Notes under the pieces: model-generated | What the model was told of the DNA's origin: nothing | The model's database searches: none | Seen by the model: only the letters and a program-made list of their open reading frames with translations | Assembly: GCA_016185365.1 (NCBI GenBank) | Contig: JACPNP010000017.1 | Span: 30,880-94,879, forward strand | Source: Terriglobales bacterium | GTDB taxonomy: Bacteria; Acidobacteriota; Terriglobia; Terriglobales; Acidobacteriaceae | DNA: 64,000 nt | Direction of reading: 5' to 3' | Made by a program: the position numbers and the translations under genes | Part shown: in pieces, positions 18,129-29,691 of the stretch | Layout: each line of letters starts with the position of its first letter | Position numbering within the stretch: the first letter of the stretch is position 1

Positions 18129-19037
18129 TCACGCCTCCGTGTCAGCTACCACTTCGATCTTCAGGCTCACCGGCGCGTCCGATTGCGCCAGCAGCACCGA
18201 TCCCACCGCGCCCAGGACCACCACCGACGCAAGGAACATGTGCCAGGTGATGATCTCATGCAGCAGGACCGATCCCTCTATGATCGCGACGAACGGCACC
18301 ACCAGATTGACGGTGGCCGCTTTGTACGGGGATATGTGCCCTATGAGCCAGTAAAACACCGCGAACGCGATCGCTGATCCAAAGATCGCCAGGAACACCA
18401 GCGCTCCGGCCGCCTTCGGGCTCCAGTGGGACACCTGCTCGCGCTCCATCATCATGCTTACGACGATCAGGAAAACCGCGCCCACGACCAACTGGATCGA
18501 AGTCGTGACCACGGGATGCATATGCGGCGATTCCCGCCTTGCATAAACAGTCGAGAACGCGCTGCACAGCACCGCGATCAGGATCATCACCCCGCCGGCC
18601 AGCGTCTTCGGTGTCGCCATCAGGTCGAGCTGGAACAAGTACGCGATGCCGCCCGCGGCCACCAGGAGGCCAAGGATCGCGCCCCGGGGCACCGATTTGT
18701 TCAGGACGATCGGCGTCAGCAGCGCCGTGAGCAGCGGGGCCGTGGAGTAAAGCACCGCAGTGATTGAAGACGTGACGTACTGTTCGGAGTAGAAGATCAG
18801 GCCGTAAGGGATCGCCATCATGGTCAGGCTGAGGACGAGTACCGCGCGCCATTCCCGGCTGTTCGCAGGCAGAGATAGCCGCTTCCACCATGCCACCGCG
18901 ATGAGCACAGCGGCGCCCAGCACGAACCGCATCCAGGCCGCGCGTAGGGGTGGGATCTCCTGCACCACCACGCGGATCGCCATCCAGGTGCTGCCCCAGA
19001 TCAGACAGAGCGAGATGTAGGCCAGTTTGACTTTCAT
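18129..19037 (-). CDS. EamA/DMT family transporter
   Basis: A 302-residue protein with about ten hydrophobic helices arranged as two EamA repeats, the drug/metabolite transporter family (RhaT/YdcZ-like exporters). The start is MKVKLAYISLCLIWGSTWMAIR, where WGSTW is a hallmark of the first helix. The ATG at 19037 follows AGGGAAG; an in-frame start eight codons upstream is less likely. The substrate is unknown. It converges on murA with a 12-base gap. Confidence 0.88.
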   Translation of the reverse strand: MKVKLAYISLCLIWGSTWMAIRVVVQEIPPLRAAWMRFVLGAAVLIAVAWWKRLSLPANSREWRAVLVLSLTMMAIPYGLIFYSEQYVTSSITAVLYSTAPLLTALLTPIVLNKSVPRGAILGLLVAAGGIAYLFQLDLMATPKTLAGGVMILIAVLCSAFSTVYARRESPHMHPVVTTSIQLVVGAVFLIVVSMMMEREQVSHWSPKAAGALVFLAIFGSAIAFAVFYWLIGHISPYKAATVNLVVPFVAIIEGSVLLHEIITWHMFLASVVVLGAVGSVLLAQSDAPVSLKIEVVADTEA

Positions 19038-19051
19038 CTTCCCTACTTCTA

Positions 19052-19083
19052 CCAAAAACAAGAGCCGCGCTCACACGCGGCTC
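19052..19083 (-). terminator. Rho-independent terminator of pnp
   Basis: Minus-strand stem GAGCCGCG/CGCGGCTC (8 bp, 6-base loop, 19062-19083) followed by TTGTTTTTGG. It lies 40 bases past the pnp stop and just before the EamA gene start. Confidence 0.8.
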
Positions 19084-19122
19084 CTGAAAAATCAACGAAG
19101 TGGCGCCAACCCGGATTTCGGC

Positions 19123-21465
<2,343 letters not shown>

Positions 21466-21625
21466 GGGTTCCTCTTTCTCAGGGAGAGCGTCTGTCGCCG
21501 GCGGGACGCCGGGCATCGGGATGCGGGATTCATCAGGCGAGAACGTGCGTTCAAAAGATTACCGGGCGAAAGATACAACTCTCCCGCCATGTCCAAAGCG
21601 CTGGGCACTGGTTCCAGTCAGGTTT

Positions 21626-21892
21626 TTATTTACGGATGCCAAGCTTCTGGATGACTTCCTTGTAAGCGTCGGTGTCGTGCGACTTGAGGTAGTCAAGCAG
21701 ACGGCGGCGGCGGCTTACCATCATGAGAAGGCCCCGGCGGGAAGCATGGTCCTTCTGGTGGGTCTTGAAGTGCTCGGTCAATTCACCGATCCTCTCGCTC
21801 AACACCGCGATCTGCACCTGCGGACTGCCGGTGTCAGAGTTATGGGTGCGGTACTGGTCGATGACGGTTCTCTTTTTCTCGCTGGTGATCAC
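21626..21892 (-). CDS. rpsO: 30S ribosomal protein S15
   Basis: An 88-residue ribosomal protein binding the 16S rRNA central domain, with the family core [34 protein letters not shown] and RRRRLLDYL. The start codon is GTG (VITSEKK), with AGGAGAG about 12 nt upstream. It is the first gene of an rpsO-pnp operon, the usual arrangement in which PNPase also turns over the shared mRNA. Confidence 0.96.
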   Translation of the reverse strand: MITSEKKRTVIDQYRTHNSDTGSPQVQIAVLSERIGELTEHFKTHQKDHASRRGLLMMVSRRRRLLDYLKSHDTDAYKEVIQKLGIRK

Positions 21893-21940
21893 TGAGACGG
21901 ATGCTCTCCTACTCGATTTTTTTCCTTAAGTGTCTATTCC

Positions 21941-21970
21941 AGAGTAACATGCGGCTTCCGCAACTGTAAA
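21941..21970 (-). promoter_or_regulatory. Candidate rpsO promoter
   Basis: Minus-strand TTTACA (21965-21970) and TACTCT (21941-21946) with an 18-base spacer, giving a leader of about 40 nt before the GTG of rpsO. The match to consensus is fair only. Confidence 0.4.
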
Positions 21971-22010
21971 GCCGCTGCACTGCTCCTTGTGCACGGTAGA
22001 TTGCGCTAAG

Positions 22011-22040
22011 TTCCGCATTCGCGCGCGCCCTCGCTATAAT
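22011..22040 (+). promoter_or_regulatory. Candidate lysS promoter
   Basis: A perfect TATAAT at 22035-22040, with a weak TTCCGC 18 bases upstream. It predicts a leader of about 38 nt for lysS. Confidence 0.5.
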
Positions 22041-22084
22041 CATTCCTTCGACATCACATCCTCTGACTCATAGAAAAGCGGCCT

Positions 22085-23629
22085 GTGTCCCTCGATCAAA
22101 AGATCTTCGAATTGCGCCTGGAAAAACTCAAGCAGATCGCCGCCCTCGGCTATCCGCTTTATCCCCATAAGTTCGATTTCACGCACACCGTCCCGGAGAT
22201 CCTCGCCGGGTTCTCGGACAAGACCGGCGAGCAGCTCGAGTCCGCGCGCATCAGCGTCCGCGTGGCCGGACGGTTGATGTCCATCCGCGGCCAGGGCAAA
22301 GCCGGATTCGCCCACTTGCAACAGGGCGGCCAGCGCCTGCAGATCTACGTGAAACTCGACGCCGTCGGCGAGAAGGCTTTCCAGCTCTATAAGCTGCTCG
22401 ACCTCGGCGACCACATCGGCGTGAGCGGATATTTGTTTCGCACCCGCACCAATGAGTTGTCCATCCATGTGGACGAGATCTTCTTCCTCTCCAAGGACCT
22501 GCTTCCGCTGCCCGAGAAGTGGCACGGTCTGCAGGACGTGGAGCTTCGTTACCGCCGCCGCTATGTCGACCTGTTGATGAACACGGACGTGCGCGAGGTG
22601 TTCCTCAAGCGCGCCAAGTTGCTGCAATCCATCCGCCGGTTCTTTGACGCCCGGGGATTCATCGAGGTGGAGACCCCGATGATGCAGCCCATCGCCGGTG
22701 GCGCCGCGGCGCGTCCTTTCACCACCCATCACAATACGCTGGATATCGACCTCTACCTGCGCATCGCGCCGGAGCTTTATCTCAAGCGGCTTACTGTCGG
22801 CGGCATGGACCGCGTCTATGAGATCAATCGCAACTTCCGCAACGAAGGCATCTCCACCCAGCACAATCCTGAGTTCACGATGCTGGAGTTCTATCAGGCC
22901 TACGCCGATTACAAGGACCTGATGCGACTCACGGAAGAGTTTCTGAAGCAGGTCGCGCTCGACGTGAACGGCGCCACCAAGACCACCTTCAATGACGTGG
23001 AGATTGATTTTGGCAACGTCCAGCGACTCTCCATGCGGGAAGCCATCATCAGGCATTGGCCCGGGAATGCGGCGCCCGCGCCCACGATGGATGATTTCAA
23101 GTCGGCTGAAAGTGTGGCCTCGCTGGTGCATCGCTTCAATGCGCACAATCAGCACATGGCCTATGACCCGAAGGAGCCGGCCGGCAAGACCATAGCCGGA
23201 CTCTTTGAGGCAGTTGCGGAAGAACATCTGATCCAGCCCACGATCCTTTATGACTTCCCGGTGGCCGTCTCGCCCCTCTCCAAGAACAAGCCGGACGAAC
23301 CTGAATGGGTCGAACGTTTCGAACTGTTCATCGCCGGGATGGAGCTGGGCAATGCCTTCAGTGAATTGAATGATCCGGTGGAGCAGCGCAAGCGCTTCGA
23401 GCAGCAGCTTTCCGAGCGCGCCCGCGGCGACGAAGAGGCCCATCAGATGGATGAGGACTATGTGCGCGCCCTCTCCTACGGTATGCCCCCGGCGGGCGGC
23501 TACGGGATCGGCATCGATCGGCTGATCATGTTGCTCACCGGCTCGCCTTCGATCCGTGACGTCATCCTTTTTCCCTTGCTTCGTCCCCGCAAGCCGGAGG
23601 AAGAAACGGATGCCGAAGAGTCGCAATAG
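22085..23629 (+). CDS. lysS: Lysyl-tRNA synthetase, class II
   Basis: Charges tRNA-Lys. The 514-residue class II enzyme has an OB-fold anticodon domain ([21 protein letters not shown]), motif 1 ([21 protein letters not shown]), motif 2 ([21 protein letters not shown]) and motif 3 ([22 protein letters not shown]). The start is GTG at 22085; a TATAAT sits 45 bases upstream. Its cognate tRNA-Lys(UUU) gene lies 1.5 kb downstream on the same strand. The PLP decarboxylase gene follows 38 bases after the stop. Confidence 0.96.
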   Translation: MSLDQKIFELRLEKLKQIAALGYPLYPHKFDFTHTVPEILAGFSDKTGEQLESARISVRVAGRLMSIRGQGKAGFAHLQQGGQRLQIYVKLDAVGEKAFQLYKLLDLGDHIGVSGYLFRTRTNELSIHVDEIFFLSKDLLPLPEKWHGLQDVELRYRRRYVDLLMNTDVREVFLKRAKLLQSIRRFFDARGFIEVETPMMQPIAGGAAARPFTTHHNTLDIDLYLRIAPELYLKRLTVGGMDRVYEINRNFRNEGISTQHNPEFTMLEFYQAYADYKDLMRLTEEFLKQVALDVNGATKTTFNDVEIDFGNVQRLSMREAIIRHWPGNAAPAPTMDDFKSAESVASLVHRFNAHNQHMAYDPKEPAGKTIAGLFEAVAEEHLIQPTILYDFPVAVSPLSKNKPDEPEWVERFELFIAGMELGNAFSELNDPVEQRKRFEQQLSERARGDEEAHQMDEDYVRALSYGMPPAGGYGIGIDRLIMLLTGSPSIRDVILFPLLRPRKPEEETDAEESQ

Positions 23630-23667
23630 CCGGAGGTCACATCCCCTGGGCTCGCGACCGATGAACC

Positions 23668-25116
23668 ATGCCTACTGATTTTTCATTCGACGAAACTACC
23701 CGCCGCGCACTCGGCCACGAGCTTACGGAGATCCTGGATCAATATTTTTCTTCTCTGCCGGACCGCCCGGTCCAGCTTCCACTTGAAGAGCGGTCCTTTG
23801 CTCCGCTGACCGATCCCATGCCGGAGACCGGCATGGACCCGGCCCTTGCGTTGCGGGAGATCTCCACCGCCCTGATCGAAAAAGGCTTCCACGTCCCCAG
23901 CGCCAACTACTTCGGCCTGATGAACCCCACGCCCGCGTACATGGCTGTGCTGGCGGAAGCTCTGGTCGCGGCGTTGAATCCGCAATTGGCATCGACCGCC
24001 CGCTCGCAACTGGCTTCAAAGATCGAGAGTGAGGTCGTGCGCTGGCTCTGTGAACGGATCGGTTGGGCCGGGGAGTTCGGCGGCACATTCACCAGCGGCG
24101 GCAACGAAGCGAACTTCAGCGGCTTGGCGCTTGCATTAAGCCATCACTTTCCCACACTGGCGGAGGAAGGCGCAGCCTCGCTCGCATCGTCACCTGTGCT
24201 CTACACCTCGAGCGAAGCCCACCATTCGCTGGACAAATCCGTCGGCCTTCTCGGCCTCGGTCGCAAGGCGTTGCGACGGATCCTGGTGAATGACCGCATC
24301 CAGCTCGATCCGGAGAATCTGGAAGCAGCGATCCAAACCGACCTCGCTGCCGGCTGCAAGCCCTTCGCCGTGATCGCCACCGCCGGTACCACCAACTCCG
24401 GCGCCATCGACGACCTGCCGACCATCGCCACCATCTGCCGCAAGCACAGCTTGTGGTTGCATCTGGACGGCGCCTACGGTGGGGCCGCGATTTTCTCGGA
24501 CAAGCACCGCGACCTGGTCCGCGGCATCGAACTCGCCGACTCCATCACCATCGACCCACACAAGTGGTTGGCCATGCCCTTTGCCGCCGGCGTCATCCTC
24601 ACCTCAAAGCCGCACTTGCTGGAACAGGCCTTCGGCGTGTCGACTCCGTACATGCCCAAAGGCGCGCCCGGCTCACAGCTCGACAACTTCAAGATCAGCA
24701 CCCAGTGGTCGCGGCGGATGAACTCGCTGAAGCTTTGGCTCACGCTCCGTGTCCACGGACGCCAGGCCTATGAACAGCACATCGACCGCCAGCTTGCTCT
24801 CGCGCACGAATTTGCCGCACGCATTAACGCAAGTAACGATTTTGCGATTGCGAATCCGGTGTATGTCCACATCTTGAACATTCGCATGAAAGATCCAGCG
24901 CTTGCGGGACCATCGCTGGCCGCCGCGCATCAAACCATCGTGGATGAGGTCACCCGCAGCGGCGACCGCTGGATCTCCACTACGACGGTCGCGGAACAAA
25001 GCGTTATCCGCATCATGATCATCAGTTACCTGACCGAGCAGCGCCATGTTGACGCGCTCTGGGACGCACTTCAGGCCGCGGCGGGCAACGCCACACGCCG
25101 CGCCGCAGCGGAATGA
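23668..25116 (+). CDS. PLP-dependent group II decarboxylase
   Basis: A 482-residue amino acid decarboxylase-fold protein. The PLP lysine is in SITIDPHKWLAMPFAAG; SGGNEANFSGLALAL and HLDGAYGGAAIF (Asp for the pyridine nitrogen) are also present. These place it in the aromatic-L-amino-acid/glutamate decarboxylase superfamily (pyridoxal_deC), but the exact substrate is not evident. It shares the family with the gene at 28119-29555, though the two differ in sequence and are not a recent duplication. It is probably cotranscribed with lysS. Confidence 0.85.
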   Translation: MPTDFSFDETTRRALGHELTEILDQYFSSLPDRPVQLPLEERSFAPLTDPMPETGMDPALALREISTALIEKGFHVPSANYFGLMNPTPAYMAVLAEALVAALNPQLASTARSQLASKIESEVVRWLCERIGWAGEFGGTFTSGGNEANFSGLALALSHHFPTLAEEGAASLASSPVLYTSSEAHHSLDKSVGLLGLGRKALRRILVNDRIQLDPENLEAAIQTDLAAGCKPFAVIATAGTTNSGAIDDLPTIATICRKHSLWLHLDGAYGGAAIFSDKHRDLVRGIELADSITIDPHKWLAMPFAAGVILTSKPHLLEQAFGVSTPYMPKGAPGSQLDNFKISTQWSRRMNSLKLWLTLRVHGRQAYEQHIDRQLALAHEFAARINASNDFAIANPVYVHILNIRMKDPALAGPSLAAAHQTIVDEVTRSGDRWISTTTVAEQSVIRIMIISYLTEQRHVDALWDALQAAAGNATRRAAAE

Positions 25117-25151
25117 ATCGCGCGGATTCCATGTGCTAAAGTGGAAAGAGT

Positions 25152-25227
25152 GGGCACGTAGCTCAGTTGGTAGAGCAACGCACTTTTAATGCGTGGGTCG
25201 CAGGTTCGATTCCTGCCGTGCTCACCA
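25152..25227 (+). tRNA. tRNA-Lys (anticodon UUU)
   Basis: A 76-base cloverleaf with the CCA end encoded. The acceptor stem GGGCACG pairs with CGTGCTC, allowing one G-U. The D arm is GCTCAGTTGGTAGAGC, the anticodon stem ACGCA/TGCGT encloses loop CTTTTAA, and the T arm is CAGGTTCGATTCCTG. The anticodon TTT reads lysine codons. Confidence 0.98.
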
Positions 25228-25240
25228 CTCCCCAGTCATC

Positions 25241-25291
25241 TGTCATTCCGAGTGAGGTCGCGCACTTTGCGACCGAATCGAGGAATCCCTT
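25241..25291. repeat. Dispersed hairpin repeat family 1, copy A
   Basis: Begins TGTCATTCCGAGTGAGG and ends CGAATCGAGGAATCCCT. The outer ATTCC/GGAAT and inner GGTCGC/GCGACC stems (7-base loop) form a hairpin. The second copy at 53100-53148 keeps the pairing with a changed inner stem. It lies in the 205-base gap after tRNA-Lys, where I see no gene. Confidence 0.7.
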
Positions 25292-25398
25292 TGTTGCCGA
25301 CGCCGGTCGTACCAGGTGGCTTTTGCTTTTCAGTTCTGTAGTTCCGCAGTTCCCCTATTCCGAAATTCTCTCCACGGTCCCCCTGTTGCCCCTGCATC

Positions 25399-25438
25399 TC
25401 CTGACTACTGACTTCTGACTACCGATTACTGACTACAA
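25399..25438. repeat. GACTACTGAC-type low-complexity repeat
   Basis: Iterated imperfect units of CTGACTAC and CTGACTTCTGACTACC. A related tract at 52529-52551 reads as the reverse complement, and a looser one (CTAATCACTACCCACTAATC) is at 32316-32342. Confidence 0.5.
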
Positions 25439-26476
25439 GTCCAGCTTCTTCTTCAGATCCCCGGCGACATTTTTTCCATGGAATCGGCCGTTCTCTATGA
25501 ATATCTCATTGGTCCGCGAGCCCGCCAGGATCACGCCCGCCACATAGATGCCCGGCACATTGCTCTCCAGCGATTCCGGATCGCACGCCGGCCGGTTGTG
25601 CTCCCCGAGCAGTTCGATGCCTAGTCCTTTTAGGAACTCGAAATCGGGGTGATATCCGGTGAGCGCGAATACAAAATCATTTTTCAGCTCCATCGTCCCC
25701 CCCGGCGTGCTGATGGTGACGCTGTCCGCCGAGATCTCCTGCACGGTGCTGCGGAAATAGGCTTTGATCTCCCCGTTCTTCACCCGGTTCTCGATGTCGG
25801 GAAACACCCAATACTTGATGGACTTGCCCAACCCCTCGCCGCGATGCACCAGCGTCACCCGCGCTCCGTGACGCCACAGGTCCAGCGCTGCTTCCGCCGC
25901 CGAGTTCTTCGCCCCGATCACGACCACATCCGTGTCATAGAACGGATGCGGCTCCTTGTAATAGTGGAAGACTTTGGGCAGCGTCTCCCCCGGGACCCCG
26001 ATCACATTCGGCAGGTCGTAATAGCCGATCGCCACCACCAGTTTGCGCGCTTTGTACTCATGCACCATCTCGCCGGCCCCGATGGTGGTCACGCGGAAAC
26101 TGCCATCGTCGCCATCCACCGCCACCACCCGTTCGTAGGTGTTGACCGTCAGCTTGTAGTGTTGCGCCACATGGCGGTAGTACTGCAGAGCCTCTTCCCG
26201 CGTCGGCTTCTGGTTGGCTGTGGTGAAGGGGATGTCGCCGATCTCCAGCAGCTCCGGTGTGGTGAAGAACACCATGCCCGGCGGATAGTGGAACAGCGAA
26301 TTCACCAGGCATCCCTTGTCGATCACCACCACCTTGGCGCCCACGTTCTGCGCCTCGATCGCGCAGGCCAGTCCGGTCGGCCCGGCGCCGATGACCACCA
26401 CGTCAGCCTTGGTCGGGCCGCCGCGTTTGGCCTTCACCCGCGGCAGTGTCGCGAACTCTTCCTGGGTCTTGGGCAT
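25433..26476 (-). CDS. ypdA: YpdA-type putative bacillithiol disulfide reductase
   Basis: A 347-residue FAD/NADPH oxidoreductase of the thioredoxin reductase-like YpdA family. YpdA (Bdr) reduces bacillithiol disulfide in Firmicutes. It has two dinucleotide motifs, GAGPTG near residue 31 and VVIGAKNSAAEAALDL near 190. The family signature KGCLVNSLFHYPPGMVFFTTPELLEIG is present, and the CxxC of thioredoxin reductase is absent. The N-terminus carries about 20 extra residues before the FAD motif. The presence of BshA at 61.8-62.9 kb supports a bacillithiol role. It diverges from aspA across a 90-base spacer. Confidence 0.85.
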   Translation of the reverse strand: MPKTQEEFATLPRVKAKRGGPTKADVVVIGAGPTGLACAIEAQNVGAKVVVIDKGCLVNSLFHYPPGMVFFTTPELLEIGDIPFTTANQKPTREEALQYYRHVAQHYKLTVNTYERVVAVDGDDGSFRVTTIGAGEMVHEYKARKLVVAIGYYDLPNVIGVPGETLPKVFHYYKEPHPFYDTDVVVIGAKNSAAEAALDLWRHGARVTLVHRGEGLGKSIKYWVFPDIENRVKNGEIKAYFRSTVQEISADSVTISTPGGTMELKNDFVFALTGYHPDFEFLKGLGIELLGEHNRPACDPESLESNVPGIYVAGVILAGSRTNEIFIENGRFHGKNVAGDLKKKLDL

Positions 26477-26517
26477 GATGGATTCGGTGCGTCGAATATA
26501 CCATCCGGTGCATTCGT

Positions 26518-26523
26518 TATAAT
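26518..26523 (+). promoter_or_regulatory. aspA -10 hexamer
   Basis: A perfect TATAAT giving a leader of about 36 nt with AGGAGA before the ATG, i.e. a conventional leadered gene. A minus-strand TATATT at 26495-26500 may serve the divergent ypdA. Confidence 0.5.
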
Positions 26524-26565
26524 CGGGGGTTCCACGATCCTCCCCGGCGTTTTCAGGAGAACATC

Positions 26566-27993
26566 ATGTCCACGGCCATGCGCCAGGAAAAAGATTCCAT
26601 CGGCTTGAAGGAGATCCCCGCGCGCGTGTATTACGGCGTTCAGACCGCGCGCGCGGTGGAGAACTATCCCATCAGCGGCATGCGCGCGCATCCCACCCTG
26701 ATACGCGCTTTCGGATTGGTCAAGAAGGCCGCTGCCATGGCCAACAAGGACCTGGGTGTTGTGGACGCCAAGCGTGCCGACGCCATCATCCAGGCGGCCT
26801 CCGAAGTCGCTGACGGGAAGTGGAATAATGAATTCGTGGTGGACGTGTTCCAGGCCGGCGCCGGCGTCAGTTTCCACATGAACACGAATGAGGTCATCGC
26901 CAACCGTGCCACCGAATTGCTCGGCGGCAAGCTGGGCGAATATCTCGTCCATCCCAACGACCATGTGAACTACGGCCAGAGTACGAATGACATCTTTCCC
27001 ACCGGTATGCGTCTGGGCGCGCTTCTGGAGATGGAAAAGCTTTATCCCGTGCTCGAACACCTTGCCACGGCGCTCGAATCCAAGGGCAAAGAATTCGACA
27101 AAGTGATGAAGTCAGGCCGCACCCATATGCAGGACGCGGTACCCATCCGCTTGGGCCAGGAATTCGCAGCCTACGGTCTTGCCATCCGCAAGTGCATTGC
27201 TTCCATCCGCTCGGCGGCCGACGAACTGCGCGAACTGGGACTCGGTGGCTCCGCGGTCGGCACCGGCATCAACACGCATCCTGACTACCGCGTCAAAGCC
27301 ATCAAGGTTCTCAGCGAGATATCCAAACAGAGACTCAGCCCCGCCGCCGACATGCGCTGGGCCATGCAATCCAATTGGCCCATGGCGGAGGTCTCTTCCG
27401 CGCTGCGCAATCTGGCGCTTGAGATCATCCGCATCTCCAACGACCTGCGCATGATCTCCTCCGGCCCGAACACCGGCTTCGCCGAAGTCAATCTCCCGGC
27501 GCTCCAGCCCGGGTCATCCATCATGCCGGGCAAGATCAATCCGGTGATGCCCGAACTCGCCGCCATGGTCAGCTTCCAGGTAGTGGGCAATGACGTATCC
27601 GTGGCCTTGGCGGTCCAGGCAGGCCAGTTGGAACTCAACGTCATGATGCCGACCATGAGTTACAACGTGATGCAGTCCATCCTGATCCTCACCAACATGG
27701 TGCAGGTATTCACCGACCGTTGCGTCGCCGGGCTCACGGCCAATGAGGCCCGCTGCAACTTCTACGCGCAAGCTACCGTTTCGCTCGCCACGGCGTTGAA
27801 TCCGTACATCGGCTATGCCAAAGCGGCGGAGATCGTGAAGGAATCGGTCGCCACCGGCCGTTCCATCATTGACATTGCGCGGGAGAAGAAGCTGCTGAGT
27901 GAGGCGGAGATCGCGGAGATCCTTGATCCCGTCCGCATGACCGAGCCCGTCATGCCGCTGGCATCCGCCAAAGCGCGGGACAAAAAGGTCTAG
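26566..27993 (+). CDS. aspA: Aspartate ammonia-lyase
   Basis: Converts L-aspartate to fumarate and ammonia. The 475-residue member of the fumarase/aspartase superfamily has NTNEVIANRA, the SGRTHMQDAVPIRLGQEF block, and the signature GSSIMPGKINPVMPE with the flexible catalytic loop. The overall pattern fits aspartase better than class II fumarase, though the two are close and biochemical confirmation would be decisive. It has a TATAAT promoter and an AGGAGA site. Together with nadB it competes for aspartate. Confidence 0.9.
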   Translation: MSTAMRQEKDSIGLKEIPARVYYGVQTARAVENYPISGMRAHPTLIRAFGLVKKAAAMANKDLGVVDAKRADAIIQAASEVADGKWNNEFVVDVFQAGAGVSFHMNTNEVIANRATELLGGKLGEYLVHPNDHVNYGQSTNDIFPTGMRLGALLEMEKLYPVLEHLATALESKGKEFDKVMKSGRTHMQDAVPIRLGQEFAAYGLAIRKCIASIRSAADELRELGLGGSAVGTGINTHPDYRVKAIKVLSEISKQRLSPAADMRWAMQSNWPMAEVSSALRNLALEIIRISNDLRMISSGPNTGFAEVNLPALQPGSSIMPGKINPVMPELAAMVSFQVVGNDVSVALAVQAGQLELNVMMPTMSYNVMQSILILTNMVQVFTDRCVAGLTANEARCNFYAQATVSLATALNPYIGYAKAAEIVKESVATGRSIIDIAREKKLLSEAEIAEILDPVRMTEPVMPLASAKARDKKV

Positions 27994-27995
27994 AG

Positions 27996-28037
27996 GATTT
28001 ACGATTTACGATTTACGATTTGTGATTTGTGATTTGT
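27996..28037. repeat. 7-bp tandem repeat
   Basis: Six head-to-tail 7-mers: three GATTTAC followed by three GATTTGT, starting three bases after the aspA stop. It is AT-rich, unlike the surroundings. Confidence 0.85.
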
Positions 28038-28074
28038 AAGTGGCATCGTACCTCCACCTGCTGCTGGCGATGCT

Positions 28075-28145
28075 TCAATCACTCGATTTCTCAATCACTC
28101 GATTTCTCAATCACCCGATCACTCAATTACCCGATTACCAGATTC
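28075..28145. repeat. 16-bp tandem repeat running into a coding end
   Basis: Two exact copies of TCAATCACTCGATTTC (28075-28090, 28091-28106), then decaying copies with TCACCCGATCAC and TCAATTACCCGATTACC. The decaying part overlaps the last codons (SGNRVIE) of the decarboxylase at 28119-29555, so the repeat has contributed the protein's C-terminus. Confidence 0.75.
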
Positions 28146-29555
28146 ACTCCTGATCAATTCCCACGCCGCCCCTACATGTTCCCGCTCCGTCTGCGCCTGT
28201 CCCACGCAGAGCCGCAATGTGAATTTGCCATTCAATTTGGTGTGGGAGAGGTAGATCTTGCCACTCTGATTCAAGCGTTCCATCAATGCTTGATTCTCCT
28301 CGTCGCTGCCCTTCAACCGGAAGCACACCAGATTCAACGGCGCCGGCGCCATCACCTCGAACCGCTCGTCAGCCTTGACCCACTGCAGGAACTCCTGCGC
28401 CAGCTCTACATGGCGGCGGATGTGATGCTGCAGCCCTTCCACCCCATAATGCCGCAGCAACAGCCACAGCTTCAGTGCGCGGAATCGCCGCCCTAATGGG
28501 ATGTGCCAATCGCGGTAGTCGAACACCGCGCCTGCCATCGTGGCTTGGTTCTTCAGATACTCGGGCAGCACGCTAAGCGTCTCGATCAGCATCTTGCGAT
28601 CAGCCACGTAGAACACGCTGCAATCAAAATTCGTGAACATCCATTTGTGCGGATTGAAGACATAACTGTCCGCCTGCTCCACGCCTTTCTGGGTCCATCG
28701 CAGTTCCGGACAGAGTGCGGCCGTGCCCGCCATGGCGGAATCCACGTGGAACCAAAGCCCGTGTTTCCGTGCGATCCCTCCGATCGCGCCCAGCGGATCG
28801 AGCGCATTCGACGACGTCGTTCCCACCGTCGCCATCACCAAGAACGGCTTCTTCCCCGCTCGTCGGTCCGCCTCGACCATCCGCTCCAGTGCTTCCGGAC
28901 GCATGGCGAACGCCTCATCCACATCCACCAGCCTCAGATTTTTCTTTCCGATCCCGGCGATCTTCACCGCTTTCTCAAGCGACGAGTGTGCGTGGCATGA
29001 CGTATAGGCCACCAGTGTTCCGTCGCAACCAACTTCATTACTCGCGAAGTTTGTCGCCCGTTCCCGCGCCGCCAACAGCGCACACAGCGTAGCGCTTGAG
29101 GCGGTGTCCTGGATCACGCCTCCGCCGCTCCCGCTGGACAGGAAAGTCGATGGAAGCCCGAGCATCTCCACCAGCCAATCCAGGACTCGCGTTTCCAGTT
29201 CCGTGCATGCCGGGCTGGTGGCCCACAACATCCCCTGCACTCCGATACCGGATGATAAGAGGTCCCCGAGGATCGACGGGCCCGAATTATTGCTGGGAAA
29301 ATACGCGTAGAAATTCGGCGACTGCCAGTGCGTGATGCCCGGCATGACCTTCTCGTCCAGGTCGCGCAGCACTTGCTCGAAGGGCTCGCCTCTCTGTGGA
29401 GGATGCTCCGGAAACGCGGCGTACACTTCACCCGGCTCTATTTGCGACAAGACCGGGAACTTCGACACGTTCTCCTGGTAGCGCGCGATCCATTCCACCA
29501 CGGCTTCCGCGTTTTTCCGGAACTCATCCGGGGACATATGGAATGACTTATTCAT
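28119..29555 (-). CDS. PLP-dependent aromatic amino acid decarboxylase-like protein
   Basis: A 478-residue group II decarboxylase resembling animal/plant-type aromatic-L-amino-acid decarboxylases. It has PNFYAYFPSNNSGPSILGDLLSSG near the N-terminus, VDSAMAGTAALCPELR, and the PLP lysine in YVFNPHKWMFTNFDCSVFY. Probable substrates are Tyr, Trp or Dopa; the sequence alone does not decide. ATG at 29555 (MNKSFHMSPDEFRKNA) is the family-like start; a further ATG at 29588 is possible. The last codons lie in a tandem repeat. A repeat of family 2 lies just upstream. Confidence 0.85.
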   Translation of the reverse strand: MNKSFHMSPDEFRKNAEAVVEWIARYQENVSKFPVLSQIEPGEVYAAFPEHPPQRGEPFEQVLRDLDEKVMPGITHWQSPNFYAYFPSNNSGPSILGDLLSSGIGVQGMLWATSPACTELETRVLDWLVEMLGLPSTFLSSGSGGGVIQDTASSATLCALLAARERATNFASNEVGCDGTLVAYTSCHAHSSLEKAVKIAGIGKKNLRLVDVDEAFAMRPEALERMVEADRRAGKKPFLVMATVGTTSSNALDPLGAIGGIARKHGLWFHVDSAMAGTAALCPELRWTQKGVEQADSYVFNPHKWMFTNFDCSVFYVADRKMLIETLSVLPEYLKNQATMAGAVFDYRDWHIPLGRRFRALKLWLLLRHYGVEGLQHHIRRHVELAQEFLQWVKADERFEVMAPAPLNLVCFRLKGSDEENQALMERLNQSGKIYLSHTKLNGKFTLRLCVGQAQTEREHVGAAWELIRSESGNRVIE

Positions 29556-29607
29556 AATATTCCGTGTGTCTGGATACAGGCCTGTCATGTGAATCGCTCC
29601 GCCCACC

Positions 29608-29680
29608 GTAGCGCTGGCGCCTGCCCTGAGCGCAGTCGAATGGGTCTCGCCGGCTGTGGCGGCGGCATTTTGCCGCCGCC
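29608..29680 (+). repeat. Dispersed hairpin repeat family 2, copy 1 (interrupted)
   Basis: GTAGCGCTGGCG, then a 25-base insertion, then TCTCGCCGGCTGTGGC and the hairpin GGCGGCGGC-ATTTT-GCCGCCGCC. The first 21 bases of the insertion (29620-29640) match the minus strand of 59651-59671 exactly, so one repeat is nested in another. Confidence 0.75.
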
Positions 29681-29691
29681 CCCGGCCAAAA

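Noticed and set aside
22040..23626. Long open frame opposite lysS (over 500 codons)
   Set aside because: A shadow of the high-GC codon pattern of lysS; no domain, and lysS is certain.
25167..25418. Open frame starting inside tRNA-Lys
   Set aside because: It begins within the tRNA and runs through repeat DNA; not a gene.
27996..28145. CRISPR-like short repeats
   Set aside because: Units are 7 and 16 bases with no spacers of constant length, and no cas gene is in the window.
23668..29555. The two PLP decarboxylases as a recent duplication
   Set aside because: They share the fold and PHKW motif but differ through most of the sequence, so they are distinct family members.
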